The notes under the pieces were generated by a model. It searched no databases. It was not told the origin of the DNA and was given only the letters and a program-made list of their open reading frames with translations. The translations under genes were made by a program, and so were the position numbers. A stretch of DNA of 64,000 bases from Lysobacter sp. 5GHs7-4 (GTDB lineage: Bacteria > Pseudomonadota > Gammaproteobacteria > Xanthomonadales > Xanthomonadaceae). Shown here in pieces: positions 24,307 to 33,341 of this stretch (position 1 is the first letter of the stretch; each line of letters starts with the position of its first letter). The stretch is taken from contig NZ_CP089924.1 in NCBI RefSeq assembly GCF_021284765.1, forward strand, positions 4,482,001-4,546,000, given 5' to 3'.

Positions 24307-24807
24307 GGCGATTGGGCGGCCGTGTCTGGCGAGTCGGGGGAGATTCCCAGCTAAGCATGGCATCGCCCGATGCGCGGCCGCTACTGCCGGAAGGCCCATG
24401 AACGTGATCGGGTGCGCAAGAAGCTTGCCGTGCTTGGCTGCCGGCCTGTTGCAGATGCCGCTCGGGCCGGTGTCCGCCAGCAGTCGAACCGCCCCGGTCG
24501 GTACGAGAACGCGCGAGCATGCACGGCCGCGGCGAACGTCCGATGCGCGGCGAAGGCGATCGCAGCCCATGCGACGGCCAACGCGTATGCGTCGTCCGAC
24601 AGGGTCAGACCATGATCGGCGCCGTCGCCTCGGCGCCCAACCGCTACGTCGTGCACCGAACCGCGGCCGTCTCGGTGCGAGTTCCGCCGACCTGTAGCTA
24701 AACGCCGATGCAACGACTGGTCGACGCCGTTGCGTGCTGCGTAGCGGCTAACGGACGTTTAACCACCCGCCCACGCAAGATGCGTCGCCCCGGAACGGAA
24801 GCCGACG
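24307..24807. other. 500-bp gap without a supported gene
   Basis: Several frames are open here but give Arg/Ala/Pro-rich products with no hydrophobic or motif pattern and compete on both strands. The region should carry the promoters of the WYL regulator and of the downstream membrane protein. I saw no clear promoter hexamers. Confidence 0.4.
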
Positions 24808-25425
24808 ATGCGGACCAGAAAATGGTGGTGCGAGCAGACCCTGATCGGCTCGATCGTGATCGCTACGCACCTGCTGATGGGACTGGCGCTCAACCGCTTC
24901 CTCCGCTTCGATCCCTCCACGTCCGAGACGGTTGCGGACGAACCCTTGCAGGTCGTGTTCCTGCCGCCGCCGCGCACGCAGCGCGAGTCGCCGCCGCCCC
25001 CCGCCGCGCCGCGCGTCGAAACGCCGAAGCCTTCCGCACCTCGCACCCCAAACGCGCCGCCGCCGACCGTCGTCGCGGCGCCGGTCGCCGCAACGCCAGA
25101 ACTCGAGTCCGGCCGCCCCCTGTCGGCGGTCTATGTGCAGCAGGCCGGCCGCGAACGCGAGCGGCCGCCACCGGGGATGCGCGAGGAGCGCGACCTGTTC
25201 GCCAACCGCGCGCCGCGTCTGCCGGGCGAAGGCGCGACCCTGGGCGTGGCGATGCGCGAGCCGATCAGCGCCGCGGCGGTGATCGAGAAAGTCGGCAGCC
25301 TGTTCGGCGGGCGCAGCTCGCCGTGCCCGGACAACCGCAAGGACATCGCCGCGCTGGCCACCACCGGCGATCGCGCCGCGCTGGAGCGCGCGGTCGACTA
25401 CGAACGCCGCTACTGCCGTCCCTGA
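24808..25425 (+). CDS. Hypothetical proline-rich membrane-anchored protein
   Basis: The 205-aa protein has a basic N-terminus and one membrane segment (about residues 9-30, EQTLIGSIVIATHLLMGLAL). A proline-rich linker spans about 50-105 (PPPRTQRESPPPPAAPRVE). The C-terminal region has ISAAAVIEKVGSLFGGRSSPCPDNRKDI, ending YERRYCRP. The layout (anchor, Pro-rich spacer, small periplasmic domain) recalls TonB or blaR-associated proteins but lacks a TonB C-terminal domain. The two Cys in the C-terminal domain could pair in the periplasm. Confidence 0.7.
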   Translation: MRTRKWWCEQTLIGSIVIATHLLMGLALNRFLRFDPSTSETVADEPLQVVFLPPPRTQRESPPPPAAPRVETPKPSAPRTPNAPPPTVVAAPVAATPELESGRPLSAVYVQQAGRERERPPPGMREERDLFANRAPRLPGEGATLGVAMREPISAAAVIEKVGSLFGGRSSPCPDNRKDIAALATTGDRAALERAVDYERRYCRP

Positions 25426-25495
25426 GCGCGCCGCGGCGACGCGGACGGATCGACGCGGTCCACCGGCTCGCCAGGAGCCGGCGCGCGCAGGCACA

Positions 25496-28408
25496 ATGCG
25501 CGCCATGCCCTCGCCCGCTCCCAAAGAGCCAGCCCTGAACCTCTCGCCGTCGCCTGGAGACGAGGTCAAGACCACGACCTGCTACATGTGCGCCTGCCGT
25601 TGCGGCATCAAGGTGTGGCTGGCCGACGGCAAGATCCGCTACATCCAGGGCAACCCCGAGCATCCGGTCAACCAGGGCGTACTCTGCGCCAAAGGCTCGG
25701 CCGGCATCATGCAGCACTACTCGCCGGCGCGGCTGGACAAGCCCTTGCTGCGCGTGGGCGAGCGCGGACGCGGCGAGTTCAAGGAAATCGAGTGGGACGA
25801 GGCGCTGCGCATCGCCACCGACTGGCTGGCGCCGATCCGCGCACGCAACCCCGACGAGTTGGCCTTCTTCACCGGCCGCGACCAGTCGCAGGCGCTGACC
25901 GGCTGGTGGGCGCAGCAGTTCGGCACGGTCAACTACGCCGCCCACGGCGGTTTCTGTTCGGTCAACATGGCCGCCGGCGGCCTGTACACGCTGGGCGGTT
26001 CGTTCTGGGAATTCGGCGAGCCCGACTGGGAGCACTCGCGCTATCTGATGCTGTGGGGCGTCGCCGAAGACCACGACTCCAATCCGATCAAGCTGGGCCT
26101 GGGCAAGCTGAAGGCGCACGGCGCCAAGATCGTCGCGGTCAACCCGGTGCGCAGCGGCTACGGCGCGATCGCCGACGAGTGGATCGGCATCCGTCCCGGC
26201 ACCGACGGCCTGTTCGCGTTCGCGCTGATCCACGAACTGCTCAAGGCCGATCGCATCGACCTGGACTATCTGGTGCGCTACGCGAATGCGCATTGGCTGG
26301 TGATCGACAACCCCGGCGGCGCGGACGATGGCTTGTTCGCGCGCGATGGCGAGGGGCGGCCCCTGTGCTGGGTGCGCGGCCCTGACCCCAGCCCCCTCCC
26401 GCCAGCAGGAGAGGGACAGAGCGAGGGCAGCGCGCAACCCGCCGACGCCATCGGCATCTCGCCCGCCATCGTCGGCGAGTACACCCTCGCCGACGGCCGT
26501 CGAACGCGGCCGGTGTTCCATCTGATCGCCGAGCGCTATCTCGATCCGCAATACGCACCCGAGGCTGTCAGCGAACGCTGCGGCATTCCGGCCGACACCA
26601 TCCGCCGCATCGCGCGCGAGTTGGCCGAAGCCGCATTCGATAATCCGCTGACCCTGCCGATCGCCTGGACCGACGCCTACGGGCGCGAGCACAGCGAGAT
26701 GGTCGGCCGGCCGGTCAGCATGCACGCCATGCGCGGCATCAGCGCGCACAGCAACGGTTTCCATACCTGCCGCGCGCTGCATCTGCTGCAGATGCTGCTG
26801 GGCGCGGTGGATACGCCGGGCTCGTTCCGCTATCAGCCGCCGTTCCCCAAGCCGATCGCGCCGCCCAACCGGCCCGGCAAGCAGCGCCAGGCCAACGGCG
26901 TGCTCGATGCGGCGCCGCTGGGTTTCGTGCACGCGCCGGAGGATCTGGTGGTGGACGCAGACGGTCAGCCGCGCCGCATCGACCACGCCTATTCCTGGGC
27001 CTATCCGCTGTCGGCGCACGGCATGATGCACAGCGTGATCCGCAACGCCTGGGCCGGCGATCCGTACAAGATCGACACGCTGATGATGTTCATGGCGAAC
27101 ATGAGCTGGAACTCGTCGATGAACACCACCCAGACCATCGGCTGGCTGACCGACAAGACCGAGGACGGCGAATACCGCATCCCGCGCATCATCTACGCCG
27201 ACGCCTACGCCTCGGAGATGGTCGCCTACGCCGATCTGGTGCTGCCGGACACGACCTATCTGGAGCGCTTCGACGCCATCAGCATGCTCGACCGCCCGAT
27301 CTCCGACGCCGACAGCGCGATCGACGCGATCCGGCACCCGGTGGTCGACGCCAAGGAGCAGCGCGAGGGCCGCGACGTGCGCGGCTTCCAGTCGGTGCTG
27401 ATCGAACTGGGCGCGCGCCTGGGCCTGCCCGGCCTGGTGCACGAGGACGGCAGCCCGCGCTATCGCGACTACGCCGACTACATCGTGCGCCACGAGCGCG
27501 CGCCCGGCGTCGGCCTGCTCGCCGGCTGGCGCGGCGAGCACGGCGAACTGGAGGCCAAGGGCCCGCCGAATCCGCAACAGCTGGAACGCTACATCGAGCA
27601 CGGCGGCTTCTGGCGCAGCCACATCCCGGAGCATGCGCGCTATTTCAAGATGGCCAACCGCGGCTATCTGGACTGGGCGCAGAAGATGGGCTTCATCGGC
27701 CACGCCGATCCGATCGTGCTGCAGCTGTATTCGGAAACGCTGCAGAAGTTCCGTCTGGCCGCGCAGGGCCACGGCGAGCACCAGCCGCCGGCGCAGCATC
27801 GCGAGCGCGTGGCGACCTATTTCGACCCGCTGCCGATCTGGTACGAGCCGTTCGAGGGCGCGCAGGTGGCCGACGCCGACGTGCGCTATCCGCTCAGCGC
27901 GGTGACCCAGCGGCCGATGTTCATGTACCACGCCTGGGGTTCGCAGAACGCGTGGCTGCGGCAGATCACCGCGCGCAATTATCTGTACCTGCACCCGGAC
28001 ACCGGTGCGCGCCACGGCATCGCCGACGAGGACTGGATCACGGTGGAATCGCACCACGGCCGCATCACCGTGCAGGCGAAATTCGCCGGCAACGTGCAGC
28101 CCGACACGGTCTGGACCTGGAACGCGATCGGCAAGCGCAAGGGCGCTTGGCGCCTGGCCAAGGACGCGCCGGAAGGCCGCAAGGGCTTCCTGCTCAACCA
28201 TCTGATTTCCGACATCACCCCGCGCGGCGACTATGCCAACGCCGACCCGGTCACCGGCCAGGCGGCGTGGTTCGACCTGCGCGTGCGCATCGCCCGCGCC
28301 GAACCGGCCGAGGAAAGCGCGCCGCAATTCCCGCCGCTGCCGCTGGGCGAGGCCGACAACCGACCGCTGCGCTACGGCGCGAACTTCCGCGACAAGGCGA
28401 ACCGATGA
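25496..28408 (+). CDS. soeA: Molybdopterin oxidoreductase, SoeA-like sulfite dehydrogenase catalytic subunit
   Basis: The 970-aa protein is a DMSO-reductase-superfamily subunit. The [4Fe-4S] motif is CYMCACRCGIKVW ... GVLCAKG (about residues 32-70). GRDQSQALTGWWAQQFGTVN and HGGFCSVNMAAGGLYTLGGS line the cofactor site. The molybdopterin-dinucleotide-binding domain is at the C-terminus (WLRQITARNYLYLHPDTG). These strings and the gene order with a four-cluster ferredoxin and a DmsC-like anchor fit SoeABC, which oxidises sulfite to sulfate on the cytoplasmic side and gives electrons to quinone. There is no Tat signal, as expected for SoeA. About residues 295-315 look like an inserted repeat. The alternative start MPSPAPKEP at 25505 is possible. 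Confidence 0.85.
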   Translation: MRAMPSPAPKEPALNLSPSPGDEVKTTTCYMCACRCGIKVWLADGKIRYIQGNPEHPVNQGVLCAKGSAGIMQHYSPARLDKPLLRVGERGRGEFKEIEWDEALRIATDWLAPIRARNPDELAFFTGRDQSQALTGWWAQQFGTVNYAAHGGFCSVNMAAGGLYTLGGSFWEFGEPDWEHSRYLMLWGVAEDHDSNPIKLGLGKLKAHGAKIVAVNPVRSGYGAIADEWIGIRPGTDGLFAFALIHELLKADRIDLDYLVRYANAHWLVIDNPGGADDGLFARDGEGRPLCWVRGPDPSPLPPAGEGQSEGSAQPADAIGISPAIVGEYTLADGRRTRPVFHLIAERYLDPQYAPEAVSERCGIPADTIRRIARELAEAAFDNPLTLPIAWTDAYGREHSEMVGRPVSMHAMRGISAHSNGFHTCRALHLLQMLLGAVDTPGSFRYQPPFPKPIAPPNRPGKQRQANGVLDAAPLGFVHAPEDLVVDADGQPRRIDHAYSWAYPLSAHGMMHSVIRNAWAGDPYKIDTLMMFMANMSWNSSMNTTQTIGWLTDKTEDGEYRIPRIIYADAYASEMVAYADLVLPDTTYLERFDAISMLDRPISDADSAIDAIRHPVVDAKEQREGRDVRGFQSVLIELGARLGLPGLVHEDGSPRYRDYADYIVRHERAPGVGLLAGWRGEHGELEAKGPPNPQQLERYIEHGGFWRSHIPEHARYFKMANRGYLDWAQKMGFIGHADPIVLQLYSETLQKFRLAAQGHGEHQPPAQHRERVATYFDPLPIWYEPFEGAQVADADVRYPLSAVTQRPMFMYHAWGSQNAWLRQITARNYLYLHPDTGARHGIADEDWITVESHHGRITVQAKFAGNVQPDTVWTWNAIGKRKGAWRLAKDAPEGRKGFLLNHLISDITPRGDYANADPVTGQAAWFDLRVRIARAEPAEESAPQFPPLPLGEADNRPLRYGANFRDKANR
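26379..26430. repeat. Intergenic-type repeat embedded in the soeA coding sequence
   Basis: GCCCTGACCCCAGCCCCCTC followed by CCGCCAGCAGGAGAGGGAC resembles the GCCCCTCGCCCCGCGTGCGGGAGAGGGGC element at 42595-42623. Here it is read in frame as GPDPSPLPPAGEGQSEGSAQ. It interrupts a loop between LCWVRG and DAIGISPAIVGEY. Confidence 0.55.
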
Positions 28409-28623
28409 AACGATCCCTACGCATGCTGGTCGGCTGGTGCTGCGTGGCGCTGAGCTTCGCGCTGGTGATCCTGATCGGCGCCGGCATCTTCGATCCGGTC
28501 GGCAGCGTCGCCGGCCGCAGTTCGCTGACGCCGGTGCTGATGGGCCTGCTGCCCAGCGTGAGCTTCGGCATCGCGCTGTTCGCATTGGGCGTGTGGCTGA
28601 TCAGCACGGGACGCAAGAAATGA
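28405..28623 (+). CDS. Small two-segment membrane protein in the soe operon
   Basis: The 72-aa protein (MKRSLRMLVGWCCVALSFAL...) has two hydrophobic segments, residues 7-26 and 44-66, and ends STGRKK. Its ATG overlaps the soeA stop and its own TGA overlaps the soeB ATG, so it is translated in register with the complex. The standard soeABC operon has three genes. This may be an accessory subunit or assembly factor in the membrane. Confidence 0.75.
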   Translation: MKRSLRMLVGWCCVALSFALVILIGAGIFDPVGSVAGRSSLTPVLMGLLPSVSFGIALFALGVWLISTGRKK

Positions 28624-29411
28624 CCGCCCTGCCGCCGCCCAGCCCCAAGAAGATGGGCCTGGTCATCGACCTGGACACCTGCGTGGGTTGCCATGCCTGC
28701 GCGGTGAGCTGCAAGGAATGGAACGCCGGCGGCTTCGCCGCGCCGCTGACCGACGAGCAGCCTTACGGCAAGGATCCGTCCGGGGTCTGGTTCAATCGCG
28801 TGCACAGCTACGAGGTCGCCGCGCAGGCGCCGGCATCCGGCGGTTGCGGCACGGCCGCCGACGCCACGGCGCCGCAACCAGCGATGACGCTGCACTTTCC
28901 GCGTTCGTGCCTGCACTGCGAGACGCCGGCCTGCGTGACCGTATGCCCGACCGGCGCCAGCTACAAGCGCGCCGAGGACGGCATCGTGCTGGTGGACGAG
29001 GACAAATGCATCGGCTGCAAGCTGTGCTCCTGGGCCTGCCCTTACGGCGCGCGCGAGTACAGCCAGGTCGAGGGCGTGATGAAGAAATGCACGCTGTGCA
29101 TCGACCGCATCTACAACGAACACCTCGAAGAAGCCGAGCGCCAGCCGGCCTGCGTGCAGGCCTGTCCGACGCGCGCGCGCCACTTCGGCGACCTGGGCGA
29201 TCCGGAATCGAAGGTCTCGCAACTGGTCGCCGCGCGCGGCGGCGTCGACCTGATGCCGCAGTTGGGCTATCGGCCGACCAACAAGTATTTGCCGCCGCGT
29301 CCGCGACGCGCGGGGGAGGCCACGACCGCCGCGCCCGCGCCGGCCGAAACGCTGGACGCCGCCGCGCTGCCGCCGGTGCTGCGCTGGTTGGACAAGGTGC
29401 TGTCGCGATGA
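28620..29411 (+). CDS. soeB: Four-cluster 4Fe-4S ferredoxin-type electron transfer subunit, SoeB-like
   Basis: The 263-aa protein has the DmsB/NrfC-type cysteine groups CVGCHACAVSC, CLHCETPACVTVC, CIGCKLCSWACPYGAREY and CTLCIDRI...CVQAC, enough for four [4Fe-4S] clusters. It passes electrons from SoeA to the membrane subunit. Two Cys-containing loops (SGGCGTAADA) and a proline-rich C-terminal tail are extra. It overlaps the preceding small membrane gene by ATGA. Confidence 0.88.
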   Translation: MTALPPPSPKKMGLVIDLDTCVGCHACAVSCKEWNAGGFAAPLTDEQPYGKDPSGVWFNRVHSYEVAAQAPASGGCGTAADATAPQPAMTLHFPRSCLHCETPACVTVCPTGASYKRAEDGIVLVDEDKCIGCKLCSWACPYGAREYSQVEGVMKKCTLCIDRIYNEHLEEAERQPACVQACPTRARHFGDLGDPESKVSQLVAARGGVDLMPQLGYRPTNKYLPPRPRRAGEATTAAPAPAETLDAAALPPVLRWLDKVLSR

Positions 29412-29457
29412 GTGCGGGCCGCAACGCAACGCCCTCCCCTATGCTTCCGGTGCGCTG

Positions 29458-30447
29458 ATGCATCCCGCGTTCTCGGTCATCCTGTTCACCACGTTGTCCG
29501 GTGCCGGTTACGGTCTGCTGGCGTGGCTGGGCGTCCTGCTGGCCAGCTCGCGCCTGTCGTCGCTGCATGCGATCTCCGACGATGCCCGCATCACGACGGG
29601 GCTGATGCTGTTGGTGCTGGCGCTGGGTCTGGTTCTGGCCGCGATCGGCCTGCTCGCCTCCACCTTCCATCTGGGCAAGCCGCTGCGTGCCTGGCGCGCG
29701 TTTTCGCAGTGGCGTACCTCGTGGCTGTCGCGCGAGGGCGTGCTGTCGCTGGCGACCTTCGTGCCGGCGTTGGCGCTGATGGCGTTGGCCTGGCTGGCCT
29801 GGCGCGGCAATGCGGTCGCGGTGACGCGGCTGCTCGCATGGATGCCGTGGTTGGGCGCCGCACTGTGTCTGCTGTCGCTGCTAACGGTGGTGTGCACGGC
29901 GATGATCTACGCCTCGCTGCCGCCGATTCCGGCCTGGCGCCATCGTCTGGTGGTGCCGGTGTACCTGGGTTTCGCCCTGCTCACCGGCGGGACGCTGCTG
30001 GCCGCGCTGTCGCCCTGGTTCGGCGCATCCGCGGGCGCGCTGCGCTGTCTGGCCTTGGCCCTGGCCGTGCTGGCGGTGGCCGTGACGGCGATGAAGCTGC
30101 GCTATTGGCGCGCCATCGACACCGCGCCGCTCACCGTCACCCGCGCCGACGCGGTCGGCATGGCCGGGCGCGAACTGAGCGTGTTCGAGCGCCCTCACAC
30201 CGAAGACAACTACCTCACGCGCGAAATGGGCTACGTGCTCGCGCGCAAGCACGCGCGCAAGCTGCGCATGATTGCGCTGCTGCTGTTCGGCGCGGCGCCG
30301 GTGCTGCTGGCGGCACTGGCCTGGCTGCTGCCGAACGCGGCCTGGCTGCTGTTTCCGCTGGCCGCATTCGCGGCGCTGATCGGCGCATTGGTCGAACGCT
30401 GGCTGTTCTTCGCCCAGGCGCGGCATCTGGTGACGCTGTATTACTGA
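29458..30447 (+). CDS. soeC: DmsC-family membrane anchor, SoeC-like
   Basis: The 329-aa protein opens MHPAFSVILFTTLSGAGYGL and has eight or nine hydrophobic segments, as in DmsC/SoeC quinone-binding anchors. ASTFHLGKPLRAWRAFSQWRTSWLSREG is the conserved periplasmic/quinone-site loop. It should complete the complex in the inner membrane. The 46-base gap to soeB contains no other feature. Confidence 0.88.
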   Translation: MHPAFSVILFTTLSGAGYGLLAWLGVLLASSRLSSLHAISDDARITTGLMLLVLALGLVLAAIGLLASTFHLGKPLRAWRAFSQWRTSWLSREGVLSLATFVPALALMALAWLAWRGNAVAVTRLLAWMPWLGAALCLLSLLTVVCTAMIYASLPPIPAWRHRLVVPVYLGFALLTGGTLLAALSPWFGASAGALRCLALALAVLAVAVTAMKLRYWRAIDTAPLTVTRADAVGMAGRELSVFERPHTEDNYLTREMGYVLARKHARKLRMIALLLFGAAPVLLAALAWLLPNAAWLLFPLAAFAALIGALVERWLFFAQARHLVTLYY

Positions 30448-30544
30448 GCCCTGGCGGCGCCTGCGCGGGCGGTTCAGCCCCGGTCTTGGGACTGTAATCG
30501 CTTCCATGGCATGATTTAGGCACACCCTGGCCCTGACCACGACG

Positions 30545-31216
30545 ATGTCCGCTTTGCTCGGGCTCGCCCTGTTGGGCGGCCCATTCGTCACATTGCCGAT
30601 GCCGGTCTACGGCGACCCCACGCTGATGGCGCTCGCCAGCGATCCGGCGCAGATGCGGCTGTACTGTTTCTCGACGCGTTGCGGCGACGAGGAATGGCGG
30701 CTGGCCTTGGCGCCGCCGCCGGTGCGGGCGCGCGAGCCGGCCGGGCTCGGGGCGCAGTCGCGACGGCCGCTGCGCCTGCCGGGTTCGCAGCGTTATATCG
30801 GGCTGAGCGCGCCGGCGACGCCGCGCGAGAGCCGCGGTTCCTATTCCAACGATTTCCGCATCGGCACCCGCTACGGCGTGCAGGCGCTGCGCGACGGACC
30901 GACCCAGTTGGGTCTGCAATTCGGCGCTGGCTATCGCCTCGCGCCGCTGTACGACGACGGCATCAACCGTCCGGGCGCGGTGATGCGCGGCGAGCTCAAC
31001 TTCGGGCAGAAGATCGGCGACCGCGCGCGCTGGACCCAGCGCGTGTTCGTGGAAAGCGGCGGCGGCGACACCTTCGTCAAGCAGACCGTGCAGTTCGATG
31101 TCGCGCTGTGGCCGGACTGGACGCTGGAGACGGATTTCGCGATCCGCCACGATTCCAACGGCGGCGGCGGCAGCGAGTCGGCGGAAAGTTCGATCGAGTT
31201 GCGGCGGCGGTTTTGA
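30545..31216 (+). CDS. Hypothetical exported protein, probable outer-membrane beta-barrel
   Basis: The 223-aa protein has a hydrophobic N-terminus (MSALLGLALLGGPFVTLPMP) that may be a weak signal peptide. From about residue 95 there are alternating strands with aromatic ends: NDFRIGTRYGVQAL, TQLGLQFGAGYRLAPLY, AVMRGELNFGQKIG, WTQRVFVESGGGDTFVKQTVQFDVALW and WTLETDFAIRHDSNG. It ends IELRRRF, with a C-terminal Phe as in outer-membrane barrel proteins. No named family is claimed. Confidence 0.65.
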   Translation: MSALLGLALLGGPFVTLPMPVYGDPTLMALASDPAQMRLYCFSTRCGDEEWRLALAPPPVRAREPAGLGAQSRRPLRLPGSQRYIGLSAPATPRESRGSYSNDFRIGTRYGVQALRDGPTQLGLQFGAGYRLAPLYDDGINRPGAVMRGELNFGQKIGDRARWTQRVFVESGGGDTFVKQTVQFDVALWPDWTLETDFAIRHDSNGGGGSESAESSIELRRRF

Positions 31217-31334
31217 GTCGCCGCATTCGCGCATCGGCTGTCGCTGGGTGCGATGCAGCCGGCACCGCCACTGCGGCTTAAACGCGGACCCATACCGCAC
31301 CGTCATTGCGGCTTAAACGCGAACCGACCCCACG

Positions 31335-31364
31335 CCGTCATTTCGACGAAAGCCGGAATGACGG
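31335..31364. repeat. Single-unit palindromic repeat related to 22153-22256
   Basis: A 30-base imperfect palindrome with arms CCGTCATTTCG and CGGAATGACGG surrounds GACGAAAGC. Just before it TGCGGCTTAAACGCG occurs twice (around 31269 and 31306), a short direct repeat. The element lies between the barrel protein and hemC. Confidence 0.6.
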
Positions 31365-31446
31365 TGTTTGGGAGTGACGGTGTTCGGAAATGCCAGCGCG
31401 GTGCAGGCGCGCGCGCACCTAAGCCCGATAGGTCAAGCTCGAACGC

Positions 31447-32361
31447 CTACAGCGCAGCAGCGATGAAATCACCGGCGCCTTGCGCCAGCAGCGCTTGCGC
31501 GACTTCCAGGCCCAGGCATTCGGGCGCGTCGCCGCGGCCTTCGCCGTGGGCGCGCACTTGGCGACCGTCGGCGGCGCCGACCAGGCCGTCCAGGCGCAGG
31601 TGCTGGCCGTCCAGGCGCGCGTGCGCGGCCACCGGCACATGGCAGCTGCCGTGCAGGGCGCGGTTCATGGCGCGCTCGGCCTCGACGCAGGTGCGGGTGT
31701 CGCTGTGATCCAACGCGGCGCACAGCGCGCGCGTGTCCAGATGATCGCTGTGGCATTCGATCGCGATCGCACCCTGCGCCGGCGCAGGCAGCCACTGCGG
31801 CGCCTGCAGGCGATCGCGCACGCGTGCGCCCAGGCCCAGGCGCTCCAGGCCGGCCACCGCGAGCACGATCGCGTCGTATTCGCCGGCGTCGAGCTTGGCC
31901 AGGCGGGTGTTGACGTTGCCGCGCAGGTCCAGCAGTTGCAGGTCGGGGCGCAGCGCGCGCAGCTGGGTCTGGCGCCGCAGCGACGAGGTGCCCACGCGCG
32001 CGCCCTGCGGCAGGGCGTCGATGCGCGGGTAATGCGGGCTGACGAAGGCGTCGGCGTAGTCGGCGCGCTCCAGGATCGCGGGCAGGGCGAAGCCCGGCTC
32101 CAGCTCCATCGGCACGTCCTTGAGCGAATGCACGGCGCAGTCCGCCTCGCCGCGCTGCATGGCGACTTCCAGCTCCTTCAGGAACAGGCCCTTGCCGCCG
32201 ATCGCGGCCAGCGAGCGGTCCAGCACCTCGTCGCCGCGGGTGCTCATCGGCACCAGCTCTACCTCCAGTCCGGGGTGGGCGGCGCGCAGGCGGGCGGCGA
32301 CGTGCTCGGTCTGCCACAGGGCGAGCGGGCTTTTGCGGGTGGCGATGCGCAGGCGGGTCAT
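31447..32361 (-). CDS. hemC: Hydroxymethylbilane synthase (porphobilinogen deaminase)
   Basis: The 304-aa enzyme joins four porphobilinogen units in heme synthesis. The N-terminus [34 protein letters not shown] and [11 protein letters not shown] are diagnostic. The dipyrromethane cofactor Cys is in [14 protein letters not shown] near residue 240. It lies downstream of algZ-algR, the same neighbourhood as in Pseudomonas. hemD does not follow it. Confidence 0.97.
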   Translation of the reverse strand: MTRLRIATRKSPLALWQTEHVAARLRAAHPGLEVELVPMSTRGDEVLDRSLAAIGGKGLFLKELEVAMQRGEADCAVHSLKDVPMELEPGFALPAILERADYADAFVSPHYPRIDALPQGARVGTSSLRRQTQLRALRPDLQLLDLRGNVNTRLAKLDAGEYDAIVLAVAGLERLGLGARVRDRLQAPQWLPAPAQGAIAIECHSDHLDTRALCAALDHSDTRTCVEAERAMNRALHGSCHVPVAAHARLDGQHLRLDGLVGAADGRQVRAHGEGRGDAPECLGLEVAQALLAQGAGDFIAAAL

Positions 32362-32377
32362 GGGGGAATTTTAGAAG

Positions 32378-32581
32378 CAAATCCCCCTTAATCCCCCTTT
32401 TTCGAAGGGGGAGACTGCCTCCGCGGGCACAGGGTTGGCTGTTCCCTCTTTGAAAAAGGGGGAGACCGCATTCGCAGACACGGGCGTTGGCTACCCTCCT
32501 TTGAAAAGAGGGGCACAGCATTCGCGGAGGTAGGACGCTGGCTGTTTCCCCCTTTGAAAAAGGGGGGCTAGGGGGGATTTG
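32378..32581. repeat. Composite hairpin-repeat element between algR and hemC
   Basis: The roughly 204-base element has inverted ends (CAAATCCCCC ... GGGGGGATTTG) and four copies of a CCCCTTT-GAAAA-AGGGGG-like hairpin. They are centred near 32403, 32450, 32502 and 32557. The spacers alternate similar text (GACTGCCTCCGCGGGCAC, GACCGCATTCGCAGACAC, CACAGCATTCGCGGAGGTAG). It is AT-rich in the loops, unlike its surroundings. It resembles a non-autonomous dispersed element, and the hairpins could also end algR transcription. Confidence 0.75.
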
Positions 32582-32600
32582 CTCTTGCCCTGCTCCTGCC

Positions 32601-33341
32601 CTACAGGTGCTTCAACGTCTCCCGCAGCGCCGACACGCAGCGGCGGCTGACTTCCAGCGGCTGCTTGCCGTGGCGCAGCACCGCCTGGACGTGGCCGTCG
32701 GGGCTGCGCTTGAGCTCGACGATTTCGTGGCGGGCGACCAGGCAGTTGCGGTGGATGCGCACGAAGCGCTCGCCGAACTCGTCTTCCAGCGACTTCAGCG
32801 ATTCCTCGATCAGGTCTTCGCCGCGCGCGTGGTGCACGATCACGTACTTCTCTTCGGCGTGCAGGTAATGCACGTCCTCGATCGGGATCAGCCGCAGGCT
32901 GCCGCGTAGGCGCGCGCACAGGTGGGTGCGGCGCTGGCCCGGCGCGACCTCGCCACCGCGCTCGCGGCCGGCGGCGAAGGTGCGCACGCGTTCCAGCGCG
33001 GCGCTGAGGCGCTCGGCGCGCACCGGCTTGACCAGGTAATCGATGGCCTCGGCCTCGAACGCCGACAGCGCGTGGGCGTCGTAGGCGGTGCAGAACACCA
33101 CCGCCGGGCGCGGCTCGAACGCGGCCAGGTGGCGCGCGGCCTCCAGGCCGTCGATGCCGGGCATGGCGATGTCCAGCAGCACCAGGTCGGGCTGGTGTTC
33201 GGCGCAGGCGTGCAGGGCGTGCTGACCGTCGGCGGCTTCGGCGACGACCTCCACCCCGTGCTGCTCAGCCAGCAGCGTGCGCAGGCGCTCGCGCGCCAGC
33301 GGCTCGTCGTCGGCGATGACTACTCGCATTGCGGCCTTCAT
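32601..33341 (-). CDS. algR: LytTR-family response regulator, AlgR-like
   Basis: The 246-aa protein has a receiver domain (VVIADDEPLARERL, phospho-Asp in DLVLLDIAMPGIDG, Lys in YLVKPV). It is joined to a LytTR DNA-binding domain at about 140-240 (IPIEDVHYLHAEEKYVIVHH, RIHRNCLVARHEIVEL). It pairs with the kinase gene upstream by an ATGA overlap. In Pseudomonas AlgR controls alginate, pili and virulence genes; the target set here is unknown. A start at MRVV (33329) would shorten it by four residues. Confidence 0.92.
   Translation of the reverse strand: MKAAMRVVIADDEPLARERLRTLLAEQHGVEVVAEAADGQHALHACAEHQPDLVLLDIAMPGIDGLEAARHLAAFEPRPAVVFCTAYDAHALSAFEAEAIDYLVKPVRAERLSAALERVRTFAAGRERGGEVAPGQRRTHLCARLRGSLRLIPIEDVHYLHAEEKYVIVHHARGEDLIEESLKSLEDEFGERFVRIHRNCLVARHEIVELKRSPDGHVQAVLRHGKQPLEVSRRCVSALRETLKHL

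Noticed and set aside
24307..24807. Small genes in the gap before the proline-rich membrane protein
   Set aside because: Competing frames on both strands, no convincing ribosome-binding site and no protein pattern.
25265..28585. 1106-codon minus-strand frame
   Set aside because: Antisense to soeA; Arg/Val/Ala-rich and lacking family signatures despite its length.
32378..32581. CRISPR array from the repeated CCCCTTT units
   Set aside because: Units are hairpins of unequal sequence with similar rather than unique spacers, there are only four, and no cas genes are present.
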